Below are positions 34,903 through 44,689 of a stretch of DNA of 64,000 nt, piece by piece (position 1 is the first letter of the stretch; every line of letters begins with the position of its first letter). The notes below the pieces were generated by a model. It ran no database searches. It saw nothing but the letters and a program-made list of their open reading frames with translations, and was not told the origin of the DNA. Location: positions 248,001 to 312,000 of the forward strand of contig JANEZZ010001374.1 in NCBI GenBank assembly GCA_026122225.1, read 5' to 3'. This stretch comes from Heloderma charlesbogerti (lineage: Eukaryota; Chordata; Lepidosauria; Squamata; Helodermatidae). The position numbers and the translations under genes were made by a program.

Positions 34903-35045
34903 ATTGCTCTCTTTTTACTGTCTGTTTGTTCCCTCTGAGCTCCACCTTAAAAGTATGCTCTAGCTATCCCACTGCTTCCTAATACTGACCTTCAGCCCAG
35001 GCCTCTCATTGACCATTGAGCTTTGCCATCAATTCCCAGAAGCTC

Positions 35046-35068
35046 TGTGTGTGTGTGTGTGTGTGTGT
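35046..35068. repeat. TG microsatellite
   Basis: About eleven TG units. Confidence 0.9.
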
Positions 35069-35090
35069 AAAACCTCTGCTTATGGGTTCT

Positions 35091-37116
35091 TTGTTGTTGT
35101 TGTTCAGTCGTTCAGTCGTGTCCGACTCTTCGTGACCCCATGGACCATAGCACGCCAGGCCTTCCTGTCCTGCGCTCTCTCCCGGAGTGTGCTCAAGTTC
35201 ATATTCATTGCATCGGTGATGCTATCTAGCCATCTCATCCTCTGCCATCCCCTTCTCCTTTTGCCTTCAGTCTTTCCCAGCATCAGGGTCTTTTCCAGAG
35301 AGTTTTCTCTTCGCATTAGGTGGCCAAAATATTTGAGCTTCAGCTTCAGTATCTGTCCTTCAAATGAGCACTCAGGGTTGATTTCCTTTAGTATGGACTG
35401 ATTTGACCTCCTTGCAGTCCAGGGGACTCGTAAGAGTCTTTTCCAGCACCACATTTCGAAAGCATCAATTCTTCAGCGCTCAGCCTTCCTTATAGTCCAG
35501 CTCTCACAGCCATACATTACTACTGGGAAAACCATAGCTTTGATTAGACGGACCTTTGTCGGCAAGGTGATGTCTCTGCTTCTTACTATGCTGTCTAGGT
35601 TTGCCATAGCTTTCCTCCCAAGGAGTAAGCGTCTTTTAATTTCATGGCTACAGTCACCATCTGCGGTGATCTTGGAGCCCAAGAAAGTAAAATCTGTCAC
35701 TGCTTCCATTTCTTCCCCTTCTATATGCCAGGAAGTGATGGGGCCAGATGCCATGATCTTCGTTTTTTTAATGTTGAGTTTCAAACCAGCTTTTGCACTC
35801 TCCTCTTTCACCCTCAACAAGAGGCTCTTTAGATCCTCTTCACTTTCTGCCATTAGGGTGGTATCGTCTGCATATCGGAGATTGTTGATCATTCTCCCAG
35901 CAATCTTAATTCCGACCTCTGATTCATCCAACCTGGCATTTCTCATGATGTATTCTGCATATAAGTTAAATAAGCAGGGTGACAATATGCAGCCTTGTCG
36001 TACTCCTTTCCCAATTTTGAACCAATCGGTTGTTCCATGTCTGGTTCTTTCTGTTGCTTCTTGACCCTCGTACAGGTTTCTCAGGAGACAGGTAAGGTGG
36101 TCTGGTACTCCCATCACTTTAAGAATTTGCCACAGTTTGTTGTGATCCACACAATCAAAGGCTTTAGCGTAGTCAATGAAGCAGAAATAGACGTTTTTCT
36201 GGAATTCTCTTGCTTTCTCCATGATGCAGCGAATGTTGGCGATTTGATCTCTAGTTCCTCTGCCTCTTCAAAACCCAGCTTGTACTTCCGGTAGTTCTCG
36301 GGTCGCATAGTGCTGAAGCCTAGCTTGTAGGATTTTGAGCATCACCTTGCTGGCATGTGAAATGAGCGCAATTGTGCGGTACTTTGAACACTCTTTGGCG
36401 TTGCCCTTCTTTGGAATTGGAATGTAAACTGACCTTTTCCAGTCTTGCGGCCATTGTTGAGTGTTCCAAATTTGTTGGCATATTGAATGCAGCACTTTAA
36501 TGCAGCATCATCTTTTAGGATTTTAAACAGCTCCGCTGGAATACTGTCATCTCCACTAGCTTTGTTGTTAGTAATGCTTCCTAAGGCCCACTTGACTTCA
36601 CTTTCTAGGATGTCCGGCTCAAGTTCAGTGACCGCACTATCATGGCTATCAGGGACATTCAGATCTTTCCTGTATAGTTCTTCTGGGTATTCTTGCCACC
36701 TCTTCTTAATCTCATCTGCTTCTGTTCGGTCCCTGCCTTCGTTGTCCTTTATCATGCCAGTCTTTGCACAAAACGTTCCCTTGAGAACTCCGATTTTCTT
36801 GAAGAGATCTCTAGTCTTTCCCATTCTGTTGTTTTCCTCGATTTCTTTGCATTGTTCATTTAAGAAGGCCTTCTTGTCTCTCCTTGCTATTCTCTGGAAC
36901 TCTGCATTCAGTTGGATATATCTTCCCCTTTCTCCCTTGCTTTTTGCTTCCCTTCTTTCCTCAGCTACTTGTAAAGCCTCATCAGACAGCCACTTGGCTT
37001 TCTTGCATTTCTTTTTCTTTGGGATGGATTTCATTGCTGCCTCCTGAACAATGTTACGGACCTCCGTCCATAGTTCCTCAGGCACTCTGTCTATCAGGTC
37101 TAATCCCTGAAATCTA
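35091..37116 (-). mobile_element. Longest BovB copy, 11-bp TSD
   Basis: Perfect direct repeats TTATGGGTTCT at 35080-35090 and 37117-37127 bound a 2.0-kb minus-strand BovB. It is 5'-truncated after the endonuclease region and ends with the TTGTTGTTGTTGTTCAGTCG terminus (reverse complement of the AAC-repeat tail) at 35091. The 3' sequence is nearly the same as the copies at 11127, 15172 and 40370, so all belong to one recent burst. Confidence 0.92.
35104..37085 (-). pseudogene. BovB ORF2 fragment (linker, RT, C-terminal domain), frameshifted
   Basis: Piece 1 (37085-36496) is the region before the RT, with KCKKAKWLSDEAL and then EVKWALGSITNNKASGDDSI. Piece 2 (36495-36268) carries IPIPKKGNAKECSKYRTIAL. 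Piece 3 (36222-35473) holds FIDYAKAFDCVDHNKLW, GVRQGCILSPCLF and the catalytic RYADDTTLM. Piece 4 (35454-35104) is the C-terminal MRRENSLEKTLMLGKTEGKR region to the family stop. At least three frame changes separate them. Catalytic residues remain, but the protein cannot be made as one chain and lacks the endonuclease. Confidence 0.88.
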
Positions 37117-37164
37117 TTATGGGTTCTATGGGGCTTTAATTAGAATAAAACTTGCAAAGATATA

Positions 37165-37588
37165 GGGCTTCTTCACAAGGAGATTTTATCCTGCTATTGA
37201 GATTGCTCACTCACGGAAGTTTGCGGATCCTTTTCATGATGTCTTCAACCTCCAGGGCACATCCAGAGGTATTTCCTGGTTATTCCATGCGCCAATCTAA
37301 ACAGAAACACTTTGTGAAGCGATTTGGGCAAAATCCGCATTTTCACAGAATCGGATTAGCGCTTTCCACAGTACACGCAGTGCTGTGCTCCTCCACTTTT
37401 GCAGTATATATGGGAACTGAAGCCACATTAGTTTGAGTGGGATGGGCAAGTCCTGCTGCAAATAGAAATGAATGTCAGCAATTACGAAGGCGTGGGGCAG
37501 CCAATGAGCAGAGGCTTGCTCCCCCTCCCTCGCATGTTCAATGAAGTGCAATGGAGGACTTGCTTATCAGTGGACATTTATGACATAC

Positions 37589-37619
<31 letters not shown>

Positions 37620-38377
37620 ATGAGGTGGGCAGGCAAGCAGGCAGCTACCGCCACCCGGAGACTGAGCAGAATGAGTGGGAATGCAAGAGGCACTGAAAGC
37701 AGAGAGCACGCAGCCAGTGAGGAGGGAGAGCAACTAGCACATTGTCTTTGATGTACATTAACTGCCCAATCAACAGGCTTCCCCCCGCACCAAACACAGG
37801 CTCAATGGAGTGCTTCTGAGTACATGTTCATGAAAATCATCCACCCTTTCTTAGCTGCACAGCTTCGAATCAACAGGTGTCCACCGCTTCTTAGCTGTGC
37901 TCCTTTGTAGCTGCACAGTTTTAAACCATCAGGGCTACACCCCCCCACACACTTTCAAGCTCAATTACTATTTAAAGTGAGAGGCAGTGACTGAGCCCAG
38001 GTTCACAACAGTGCAGTGTCAAAGCAGCAGGGCTGCTCCTGTACTCAGCAAAGTGGAACTGAAGGCAATGATTTACTTCTGGGTAGACATGTTTACCCCT
38101 CTGCTCTCCCCACGCTCCCACTCCATGCTACTTTCCCTTCTGCCAATGAGCGCTGCTTCCACCAGCCCACGCTGAAGCCAGCTGAGGTCACACAGACTCC
38201 TGAACAGCACTGAAGCCACTGTGATGTGAAAATCCAACACAAAATGAATTTGGGGGAAAAAACAGGATTTAGGGCAAGAAATGCCGGGCTAGCTATGGAG
38301 AGCAGCATATGTCATTTCACACTATCAACTTGAGGGTGGAGTAGAACTGGAGTAAAAGCCCCATGTAGATGGGGCCC
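37165..38377. mobile_element. Long non-coding MITE (copy 1 of 2)
   Basis: The left end GGGCTTCTTCACAAGGAG, the next 60 bases (ATTGAGATTGCTCACTCACGGAAGTTTGCGGA) and the right end CCATGTAGATGGGGCCC correspond to the ends of 59013-59366. It contains a CA microsatellite at 37588-37618. No coding frame is recognised and no TSD is evident, so the superfamily is unknown. Confidence 0.55.
37588..37618. repeat. CA microsatellite
   Basis: About fifteen CA units inside the MITE at 37165-38377. Confidence 0.9.
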
Positions 38378-38796
38378 ATGTTAAATAGATCTGGAAATAA
38401 TGAAGTATTAAAATACATCGGATTGTTGTGCTATTAAAACAGCCACTAGATGGCACTGTTTCATTGAGTTCTATGGAAACTTGAAAATTAAAAACTCCTC
38501 TCAGCAATCATGTGGTCACTGTCTGGGAGCCTGCTGTAAATGCAGAAAGGCTCCACAACGATAGGACTGCAGATTTTTTCTTTAATGTAAAGGCAGCCAT
38601 AATTCGACAAATATGCCTTTCATAAGAATCATAGTTATACAAAAACATACAGCAATTGCCCACTACAAATAAATGCAATAAATGGTCCTTCCAAGTCCAA
38701 ACAGAAATGTTGAATTAATGCTTTCAGCTTTACAGTTAGCCAGTCCCAATGTTTCTCCAGTTCCACAAGATGCTGGACACTTCGTATCATATCATA
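38378..38796. other. Unassigned sequence
   Basis: No gene or recognised repeat. Confidence 0.5.
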
Positions 38797-38955
38797 TTAT
38801 GTCATAGAGTTGGAAGGGGCCTACAAGACCATTGAGTCCAACCTCCTGCTCAGTGCAGGAAGCCTGATTCCCAGGCGGTCTCCCCTCCAAGTACTAACCA
38901 GGGCTGACCCTGCTTAGCTTCCAAGATCAGACAAGATCAGGCACATCCAGCCCTT
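38797..38955 (-). mobile_element. Chimeric SINE: 5S rRNA-derived head with CR1 tail
   Basis: On the minus strand, about 38952-38868 matches 5S rRNA from its early region through the internal promoter: CTGATCTTGTCTGATCTTGG, AAGCTAAGCAGGGTCA (box A region), CTGGTTAGTACTTGG and GGGGAGACCGCCTGGGAAT (box C region). It then passes directly into the last 70 bp of CR1: TTCCTGCACTGAGCAGGAGG, TTGGACTCAATGGTC and CCCCTTCCAACTCTATGA, ending in an ATAATATGATATGATA tract. The head would recruit RNA polymerase III and the tail the CR1 RT. A chance junction of two relics is possible. Confidence 0.72.
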
Positions 38956-39256
38956 ATGAGTACATTCAGTGTTTGTAGATACTTTAACTCCAGACCACAG
39001 GACAACTACAAACGGCAGCTTATAAACTGCAGTTCCAAGAGCCTGCAATAACAATACCAATGTAATAAATACCAGAGATACAAAAATTATTCTCCCTCCC
39101 CTTGCAATTCAGCTATACACAAATATTGGTTCAGTTTACCTTATACAAGGTGATAAAATCCCATAATTATTCATCAGTTCTTCAGTATTCAACTTCCCAG
39201 CAGAACAAGCTAACTTTTTTTCTTCTAGCTCTTCCCCTGAGTGTAGACTCCACTCT
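38956..39256. other. Unassigned sequence
   Basis: No gene or recognised repeat. Confidence 0.5.
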
Positions 39257-40147
39257 TAAGGAATTACGAAATTCCCTTACCTGATCCCGATGCTTGCTTC
39301 GCGGTGGGGGGGAGGTGCCCCGTCCCTCCCCCCAAAATTCTGGCTGGGGGGGCAGGCGTCCCGTCCCTCCCCGCTGAAATTCTGGCCAGGGGGGAGGCGC
39401 CCCGTCCCTCCCTGCCGAAATTCTGGCCAGGGAGGGGGCGCCCTGTCCCTCCGGCCGCGAAACCTTGTCGTCTGCCGGGACGCAAATGGCGGCTGTAGCC
39501 GCCGCCATTTGCATCCCTGCAGTCAGCCGTGATTGGCTACGTAAATGTTTACATAGCCTATCATGGCTGACTTTGGGGGAAAAAAAAAGCGCGTACGCAA
39601 ATGGCGGCGCCCATGGGCGCCGCCATTTGCGTTCCTTATTTTGGCACGTGTAGTCTACGTAAACATTTAGGTAGACTATGGCGAAAATAAGGGCAATGCT
39701 ATTTGCGTTGCCCTTATTTTCGCCGTAGTCTACATAAGGGTTTACATAGACTACACGTGCCAAAATAAGGAACACAAATGGCGGCGCCCATGGGCGCCGC
39801 CATTTGTGTACGCGCTTTTTTTTTTTTCCCAAAGTCAGCCGTGATAGGCTACATAAACATTTACGTAGCCTATCACGGTGTTTTTTTTAAATCTAGCTGT
39901 GATAGGCTACGTAAATCTTTACGTAGCCTATCACATTTGTTTGTTTTTTACTTGGAAATGGCGGTGGCAGCAGCCAGTCGGAAGACCGGCCGCCGCCGGA
40001 GCCGCCACCACCAGGGACATTAGAGCAAGGTAAGTCCCGTCCTGGGGGGGGCGGGGGGGCAGACCGTTTCTCCACCAATTTCGGGGGGCCGAATGCGCTG
40101 GCATTCAGCCTCCCCAAGATTCTTGGAGAAATTCTCTGACATCCCTA
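39257..40147. mobile_element. Palindromic hAT element, long copy
   Basis: The right end (reverse complement TAGGGATGTCAGAGAATTTC) and left end (TAAGGAATTACGAAA) match the copies at 31056 and 46192. The core is a nested palindrome of about 360 bp (39521-39881, centre about 39702) made of GGCTACGTAAA/TTTACGTAGCC hairpins, GGCGGCGCCCATGGGCGCCGCC and CCTTATTTTGGCACGTGTAGTC with its complement. A separate perfect hairpin follows at 39895-39935. The flanking 8-mers do not match, so the TSD is lost or the left end has changed. No coding capacity. Confidence 0.82.
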
Positions 40148-40369
40148 GGATTAAACCATCCAGTTCATAGGGGTTACATGTGCATGTGCGGAAATTGAAA
40201 TGGTGGTGACTCATTCTTTGTGGGCTCTTTGCTAGCTCAACTATGCCACTCAGCTACCCTCCAAAACCCCTCCACCTCACACCCATTGCAGCAGCAGAAC
40301 AGCACAAGCTCCCCAGTAAGTAAGTGTGTTTAGCATGATACTCACTCATTTTTTCAAGACATTTGTGCT

Positions 40370-40812
40370 TCTTGTTGTTCAGTCGTTAAGTCGTGTCCGA
40401 CTCTTCGTGACCCCATGGACCATAGCACGCCAGGCCTTCCTGTCCTGCGCTCTCTCCCGGAGTGTGCTCAAGTTCATATTCATTGCATCGGTGATGCTAT
40501 CTAGCCATCTCATCCTCTGCTGTCCCCTTCTCCTTTTGCATTCCACCTCCTTTTGCCTTCAGCATCAGGGTCTTTTCCAGAGAGTTTTCTCTTCGCATTA
40601 GGTGGCCAAAATATTTGAGCTTCAGCTGCAGTATCTGTCCTTCCAATGAGCACTCAGGGTTGATTTCCTTTAGGATGGACTGATTTGACCTCCTTGCAGT
40701 CCAGGGGACTCGTAAGAGTCTTCTCCAGCACCACAGTTTGAAGGCATCAATTCTTTGGCGCTCAGCCTTCCTTATAGTCCAGCTCTCACAGCCATATGTT
40801 GCTGCTGGGAAA
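40370..40812 (-). mobile_element. 5'-truncated BovB with 11-bp TSD
   Basis: Direct repeats ACATTTGTGCT at 40359-40369 and 40813-40823 are perfect. The minus strand encodes the end of the BovB protein (YGCESWTIRKAERQ, LRVPWTARRSNQSIL, MNLSTLRERAQDRKAWRAM). A small internal rearrangement near 40535-40565 (TTTTGCATTCCACCTCC) breaks the frame. Confidence 0.92.
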
Positions 40813-40823
40813 ACATTTGTGCT

Positions 40824-41146
40824 AGCATGATCCTAATCTTATTGGACAATATATCAAATTCTTCCATTACACTGAGAGAGGTTTCCAGTGTTGTTATCAT
40901 TGTTCATTAAGGGCAAAATTAGAAGTTACAAGTGAGATCTACAATGAAATGTTATAGTGTAGAGTGCTCCTGTTCAGTATGCCAGCCAGCCAGCCCCTCC
41001 TCCAGGTTACTCCTTTCCCTCCCCATTTTGTGCCTCCCCCCGCATTTAGTATTCGATGGCCACTGAGCATATGCTTAGTCCTCGCTGGACTGTTTGGGGG
41101 GTATTTCACTGGCTGAGTTCACTATTAGAGTGAGTAATGAGAGAAT
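40824..41146. other. Unassigned sequence
   Basis: No gene recognised. Part of the tract (GGCCACTGAGCATATGCTTAGTCCTC near 41056) recurs in diverged form near 55308 (GGCTACTAAGCTACTAAGCATGTTCAGTCCTC), so an unnamed repeat may lie here. Confidence 0.4.
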
Positions 41147-41155
41147 GATGGGTTT

Positions 41156-43121
41156 AGACTTCCGGTTGTGCCAATGTTGCCCTTGCAGCATTCCGCGGAA
41201 CCTCCATGGGACACTATCTCAAACAGCTTTTTAAAAGGTTGAAAAACCTTTTCATCTCTCTCCTGGAATGAAAAGGGGAGGCAGGAGCAGCTCTGGATGA
41301 AGTTCTGGAAGAATAGTTCTCGCTGCGTAGTAGCAGGGCGGCTAGACTCCAGGGCTAGTCTGCCAGAGCTTAATCTGCTCAAAGCTGTGTTGAACCTCCT
41401 ATCTAATTAGGAGAAATTAGGGCTGACATGCTCCATTGTAGTTTATGGATTAAGAAACACCAACAATATTTGAGGAATGGATTAAGAAATATCAGTAATA
41501 TATTTGAGGACCTGTTTGAAGAGAAAGATGACTACACCAAGTCAAAAAAAAAGGATCTCCACCTATTCCCCCCACGCTTCCCTTGCAAAGGCTCTAAGAA
41601 GCGAAAATACAGAGAAGTTACTTGCTCTGATAAAAACTTTGTCCTTGCAATTTGCTGAACAGGCTAAGAGGTTGGACACAATCCAAAATTCCATCACTGC
41701 CCTGCAAGGGGCTGTGGATTTAATCAACACTTCTTGGCAAAAAAATGGAGGCGAAGGTTAACGAGCTGCAAGATTGGGTGGCAGGGAATGAGACTACGTC
41801 ACAAGTTTTTTTCAACAATTTTTCTGTTAGAATTTCTCAACTGGAGGCTTTTGTGCACAGGACAAATGTACGTATCATTGGTATTAAAGATTTATCTGCT
41901 GATGTACATTTGTCTACATTTGTAGATAAGTTCTTGCATGAAATGCTCCCTGTGCCATCTGATTATTCATTTGATATTGAGCAGGCATTCCATGTGTCAA
42001 ATGCCAAAGGGACTGGTCCAATTTTAAAGTCCAATTTGTAAGAATCTCCACAAAAAAATTATATGCTGCGTTTGGCAAGAGAAGGTGGAAACCTTTTTTG
42101 GAAACAAGATAAAGTTATGTTTTTTCCAGATTACACCAAAGAAGTTGCTGATAAAAGAAGGCAATTTACCAAGGCAAAAAATATGGCAAAACTAATGAAC
42201 TTAAAATATCACTTAAAATATCCTGCTACATTTTGCATTCTTTCTGAAGGTCAGATGAAGAAGTTTCTAAATCATGAAATGGCGGAGGCATGGCTAAATG
42301 GAAAATCGCGTGAGATTTATGTTCCATCACCATGAACTGGAATCTACAAATGCGTTTTGCTAATGGGATATGTTTAGTCTGGAAGATTTAGGCTAGGCCA
42401 GAGATTTTTTTTTTCTTCTCTTTTTTTTTCTCTTTCTTTTCTTTACATCCTTTCATTTTAAAATGGATATGATATACTGTACTTAAATTTACTGTCTGAG
42501 GGTGTATAGAAATGTGCACACTCATTTATATATCTAGTACAAAATATATTAGTGATTGTTGTGAGGTTGATTTTAAGCTTTATTATATAATATTATAAAA
42601 TTTATTAGTGATGTGTTATTATTATTATTTATCCTTTAATTTTTTTCCTTTTTATTATTATTACTATCATTATTGGTTAGTAAGATTTTTGGCTGGTTAT
42701 ATGTTAGCTGAAGGGCAATATTTGTCTACTGGAAATGAATTGTAGGCCTGCTTCCTTGCTACAAGTCTGATGATATGATATTGAAATGTAAGGTTGATTA
42801 TTTATGCTGTATTGAATTGTAATATTGCCAGTGTTATAGGTATAATTTTTAAGTAGAATGGGATTTGAAGTTTCTGTGTAATGGAGTTTAAATTTAATCC
42901 TTTTAAATAACTTTTTATATTTTTTTCATGTTTTTTTCCCCTCCTTCTCCTTCTTCTGTTTTCTTCTTTTTTTCTTTTTCTCTTTCATTATTGCTGTGTC
43001 CTCTTAAGAATACTATATTGTTGGAAAATTGTAGTTATTGATTAGGTTGTTGGTATTATTTCATTTTTAAAGATAAAAAATAGAATAAAAAGTATTTAAA
43101 GAGAGAGAGAGAGAGAGACAC
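41156..43121 (+). mobile_element. Complete ORF1-only L1-type element (half-L1 layout), 9-bp TSD
   Basis: Perfect direct repeats GATGGGTTT at 41147-41155 and 43122-43130 bound a 1.97-kb unit. In order it has a leader of about 370 bp beginning AGACTTCCGGTTGTGCC, an L1-type ORF1 (41528-42335), and about 780 bp of T-rich 3' UTR ending in an A-rich and GA-rich tail (43070-43121). No endonuclease or RT motif is present on either strand. The TSD at both borders means the unit inserted in this form, with the ORF2 region already absent, rather than losing it later. Confidence 0.8.
41528..42335 (+). pseudogene. L1-type ORF1 (RNA-binding chaperone), disrupted
   Basis: The start MTTPSQKKRIST at 41528 is followed by a heptad-like helical region (LIKTLSLQFAEQAKRLDTI, then MEAKVNELQDWVAG), consistent with the trimerising coiled coil. 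Next come an RRM opening with RTNVRIIGIKD and IEQAFHVSNAKGTGPI, and a C-terminal domain with MLRLAREGGNLFWKQDKVMF and FPDYTKEVADKRRQFTKAK. In L1 this protein coats element RNA. A frame change occurs in the seven-A run near 41736-41745, and a stop plus probable frame change at about 42039-42062, so the copy is dead although the domain order is complete. Confidence 0.8.
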
Positions 43122-43130
43122 GATGGGTTT

Positions 43131-43732
43131 CCAACCTCATGTTCCCCTCATAACATCAATGCAAGGGCTTGAGGACACTTGCAGGGGAAAATCAGAGAGA
43201 GAATGTTTAACCCTTCCCCCCTGCAAATGCCTCCTGCCATTGGTTTTAGGCCCTCTTCTCCCTGCAGCTCAGCAGGGCTCTGAACCACAAATAAACCCAA
43301 TTGGGGGATAATGGCAGAGGAGAATTGCCATGTGCAGGATAGCACCCCTCCCTTGAAAATGCCCCCATCATAACATTCCCCATTATTCCAGCAAACAGGC
43401 TGGGACCATATGTCTGATGTGATACCTTCAAGACTGGCTCTTAATTCAGTGGTTACACTGCTGCATTGTTCAAGACAGGCACATAGCAGATTTGTATTTT
43501 CATAGACTTGGATTTGAATTGGTCACCTGAAAGCTATTATGACAATCTGATGAGCAAAGTTAAACAAGGGCAGCGCCAATGGAAACTGTGTTCTTTCCAA
43601 CTTCTCTGTGAGTCACCTCATTCCTCTTTAACTAGTGGTGTTCCAGTACTTCTGTTAGCAACATGATCGAAATCACCTGAAGTCAAGAGAAACAACTTCT
43701 TATTTCTCCCGTTAATATATATCCAAAATTAA
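43131..43732. other. Unassigned sequence
   Basis: No gene or recognised repeat. Confidence 0.5.
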
Positions 43733-44127
43733 GGGTGCAATCCTATGGCTGTTAGACAGCATCTAGATGGCCATAGGATTTTTCAGTTCCCAGAAATCTG
43801 ACTCCCTGGCCCTTCCTCTGCCGCCTCCTAGGAGGCGCAGATTGTCCCCAGCTCCATGCTTGGAAGAGCACCATGGAACGACTGAAAACAGGGTGTTCCT
43901 GGAGGGGACTGTGGAAGCACCATTATGACACTTCCTATGTGCCCTCTGGCCTCCCCCCCACACTCCAAGGCACCCCAGTTAGACAGCCGAAATCAGCTGT
44001 CTAGCTACAAATGCAGGGCGGCCAGAGCATGGAGGAGAAGATCCCCTCTGCGTTCTGCCCACCCTGCATTGGATAGTCAGCTGCCTCTGAGTTCAGAGGC
44101 AGCCAAGTATCCCCATAAGATTGCCCC
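43733..44127. mobile_element. Harbinger-like MITE with TAA target duplication
   Basis: It begins GGGTGCAATCCTATGG and ends CCCATAAGATTGCCCC, a good terminal inverted repeat, flanked by TAA (43730-43732 and 44128-44130). Inside, GAAATCAGCTGTCTAG (43990) and surrounding tracts form partial inverted repeats. A three-base TWA duplication is typical of the PIF/Harbinger superfamily. No coding frame. Confidence 0.68.
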
Positions 44128-44130
44128 TAA

Positions 44131-44689
44131 GAGTATAATTGTCTCCTGCAAGTGAAATAACAATGGTTTAAAATGGAAAGTAACATGCCCAGAGCTGGGT
44201 GATATTTGAGTTGCTCATACGCCTGGACAACGTTGGTTCCACCTTTTCTTAACAAAGGGTCTAGGATGACCACATATGCATCATTGAGGAAGAGGAAATG
44301 CATCACCAAAAAAGAGGACAAAAGGTGACATAGATTTGCATACAATTTGCATATTTCAGCTTATATGTATAGCAGCAAATTTAGAATAGATTGTGGAGTC
44401 AAGCCAGGGTTACAGGAAGTTTTAGGATGTACCCTTGGGTATTCATTTTATTTTAAAAATCAGACCCATCCATCTACCCCTGATTTTAAATAAATGGGTG
44501 TGCTGCTATCACGCCTAGTTTGGTCTCTGCTAGTAGGACTTGGAAAGATGTGGAGAGTTTCCCATGTCATGGAGAGCTGCTCCAGCCAGAAAATAATGCA
44601 GACGGCTAAGGGGAATAGTTCTAGTTTAGTATAAACATATGTAGCAGATAAACACCCTGGACTTTCTCTTTTGCCAAGCAGCGAGAAAA
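44131..44689. other. Unassigned sequence
   Basis: No gene or recognised repeat. Confidence 0.5.

Noticed and set aside
35540..36064. Long plus-strand frames across BovB and L2 copies
   Set aside because: They are antisense shadows of the RT coding sequence; the real motifs are on the opposite strand.
36114..36308. Separate small protein near the BovB RT
   Set aside because: It is an out-of-frame reading of the BovB RT region created by a frameshift.
38797..38955. Functional 5S rRNA gene
   Set aside because: The ends of the 5S sequence are missing, it carries many changes, and it runs into a CR1 tail; it is a SINE-type derivative.
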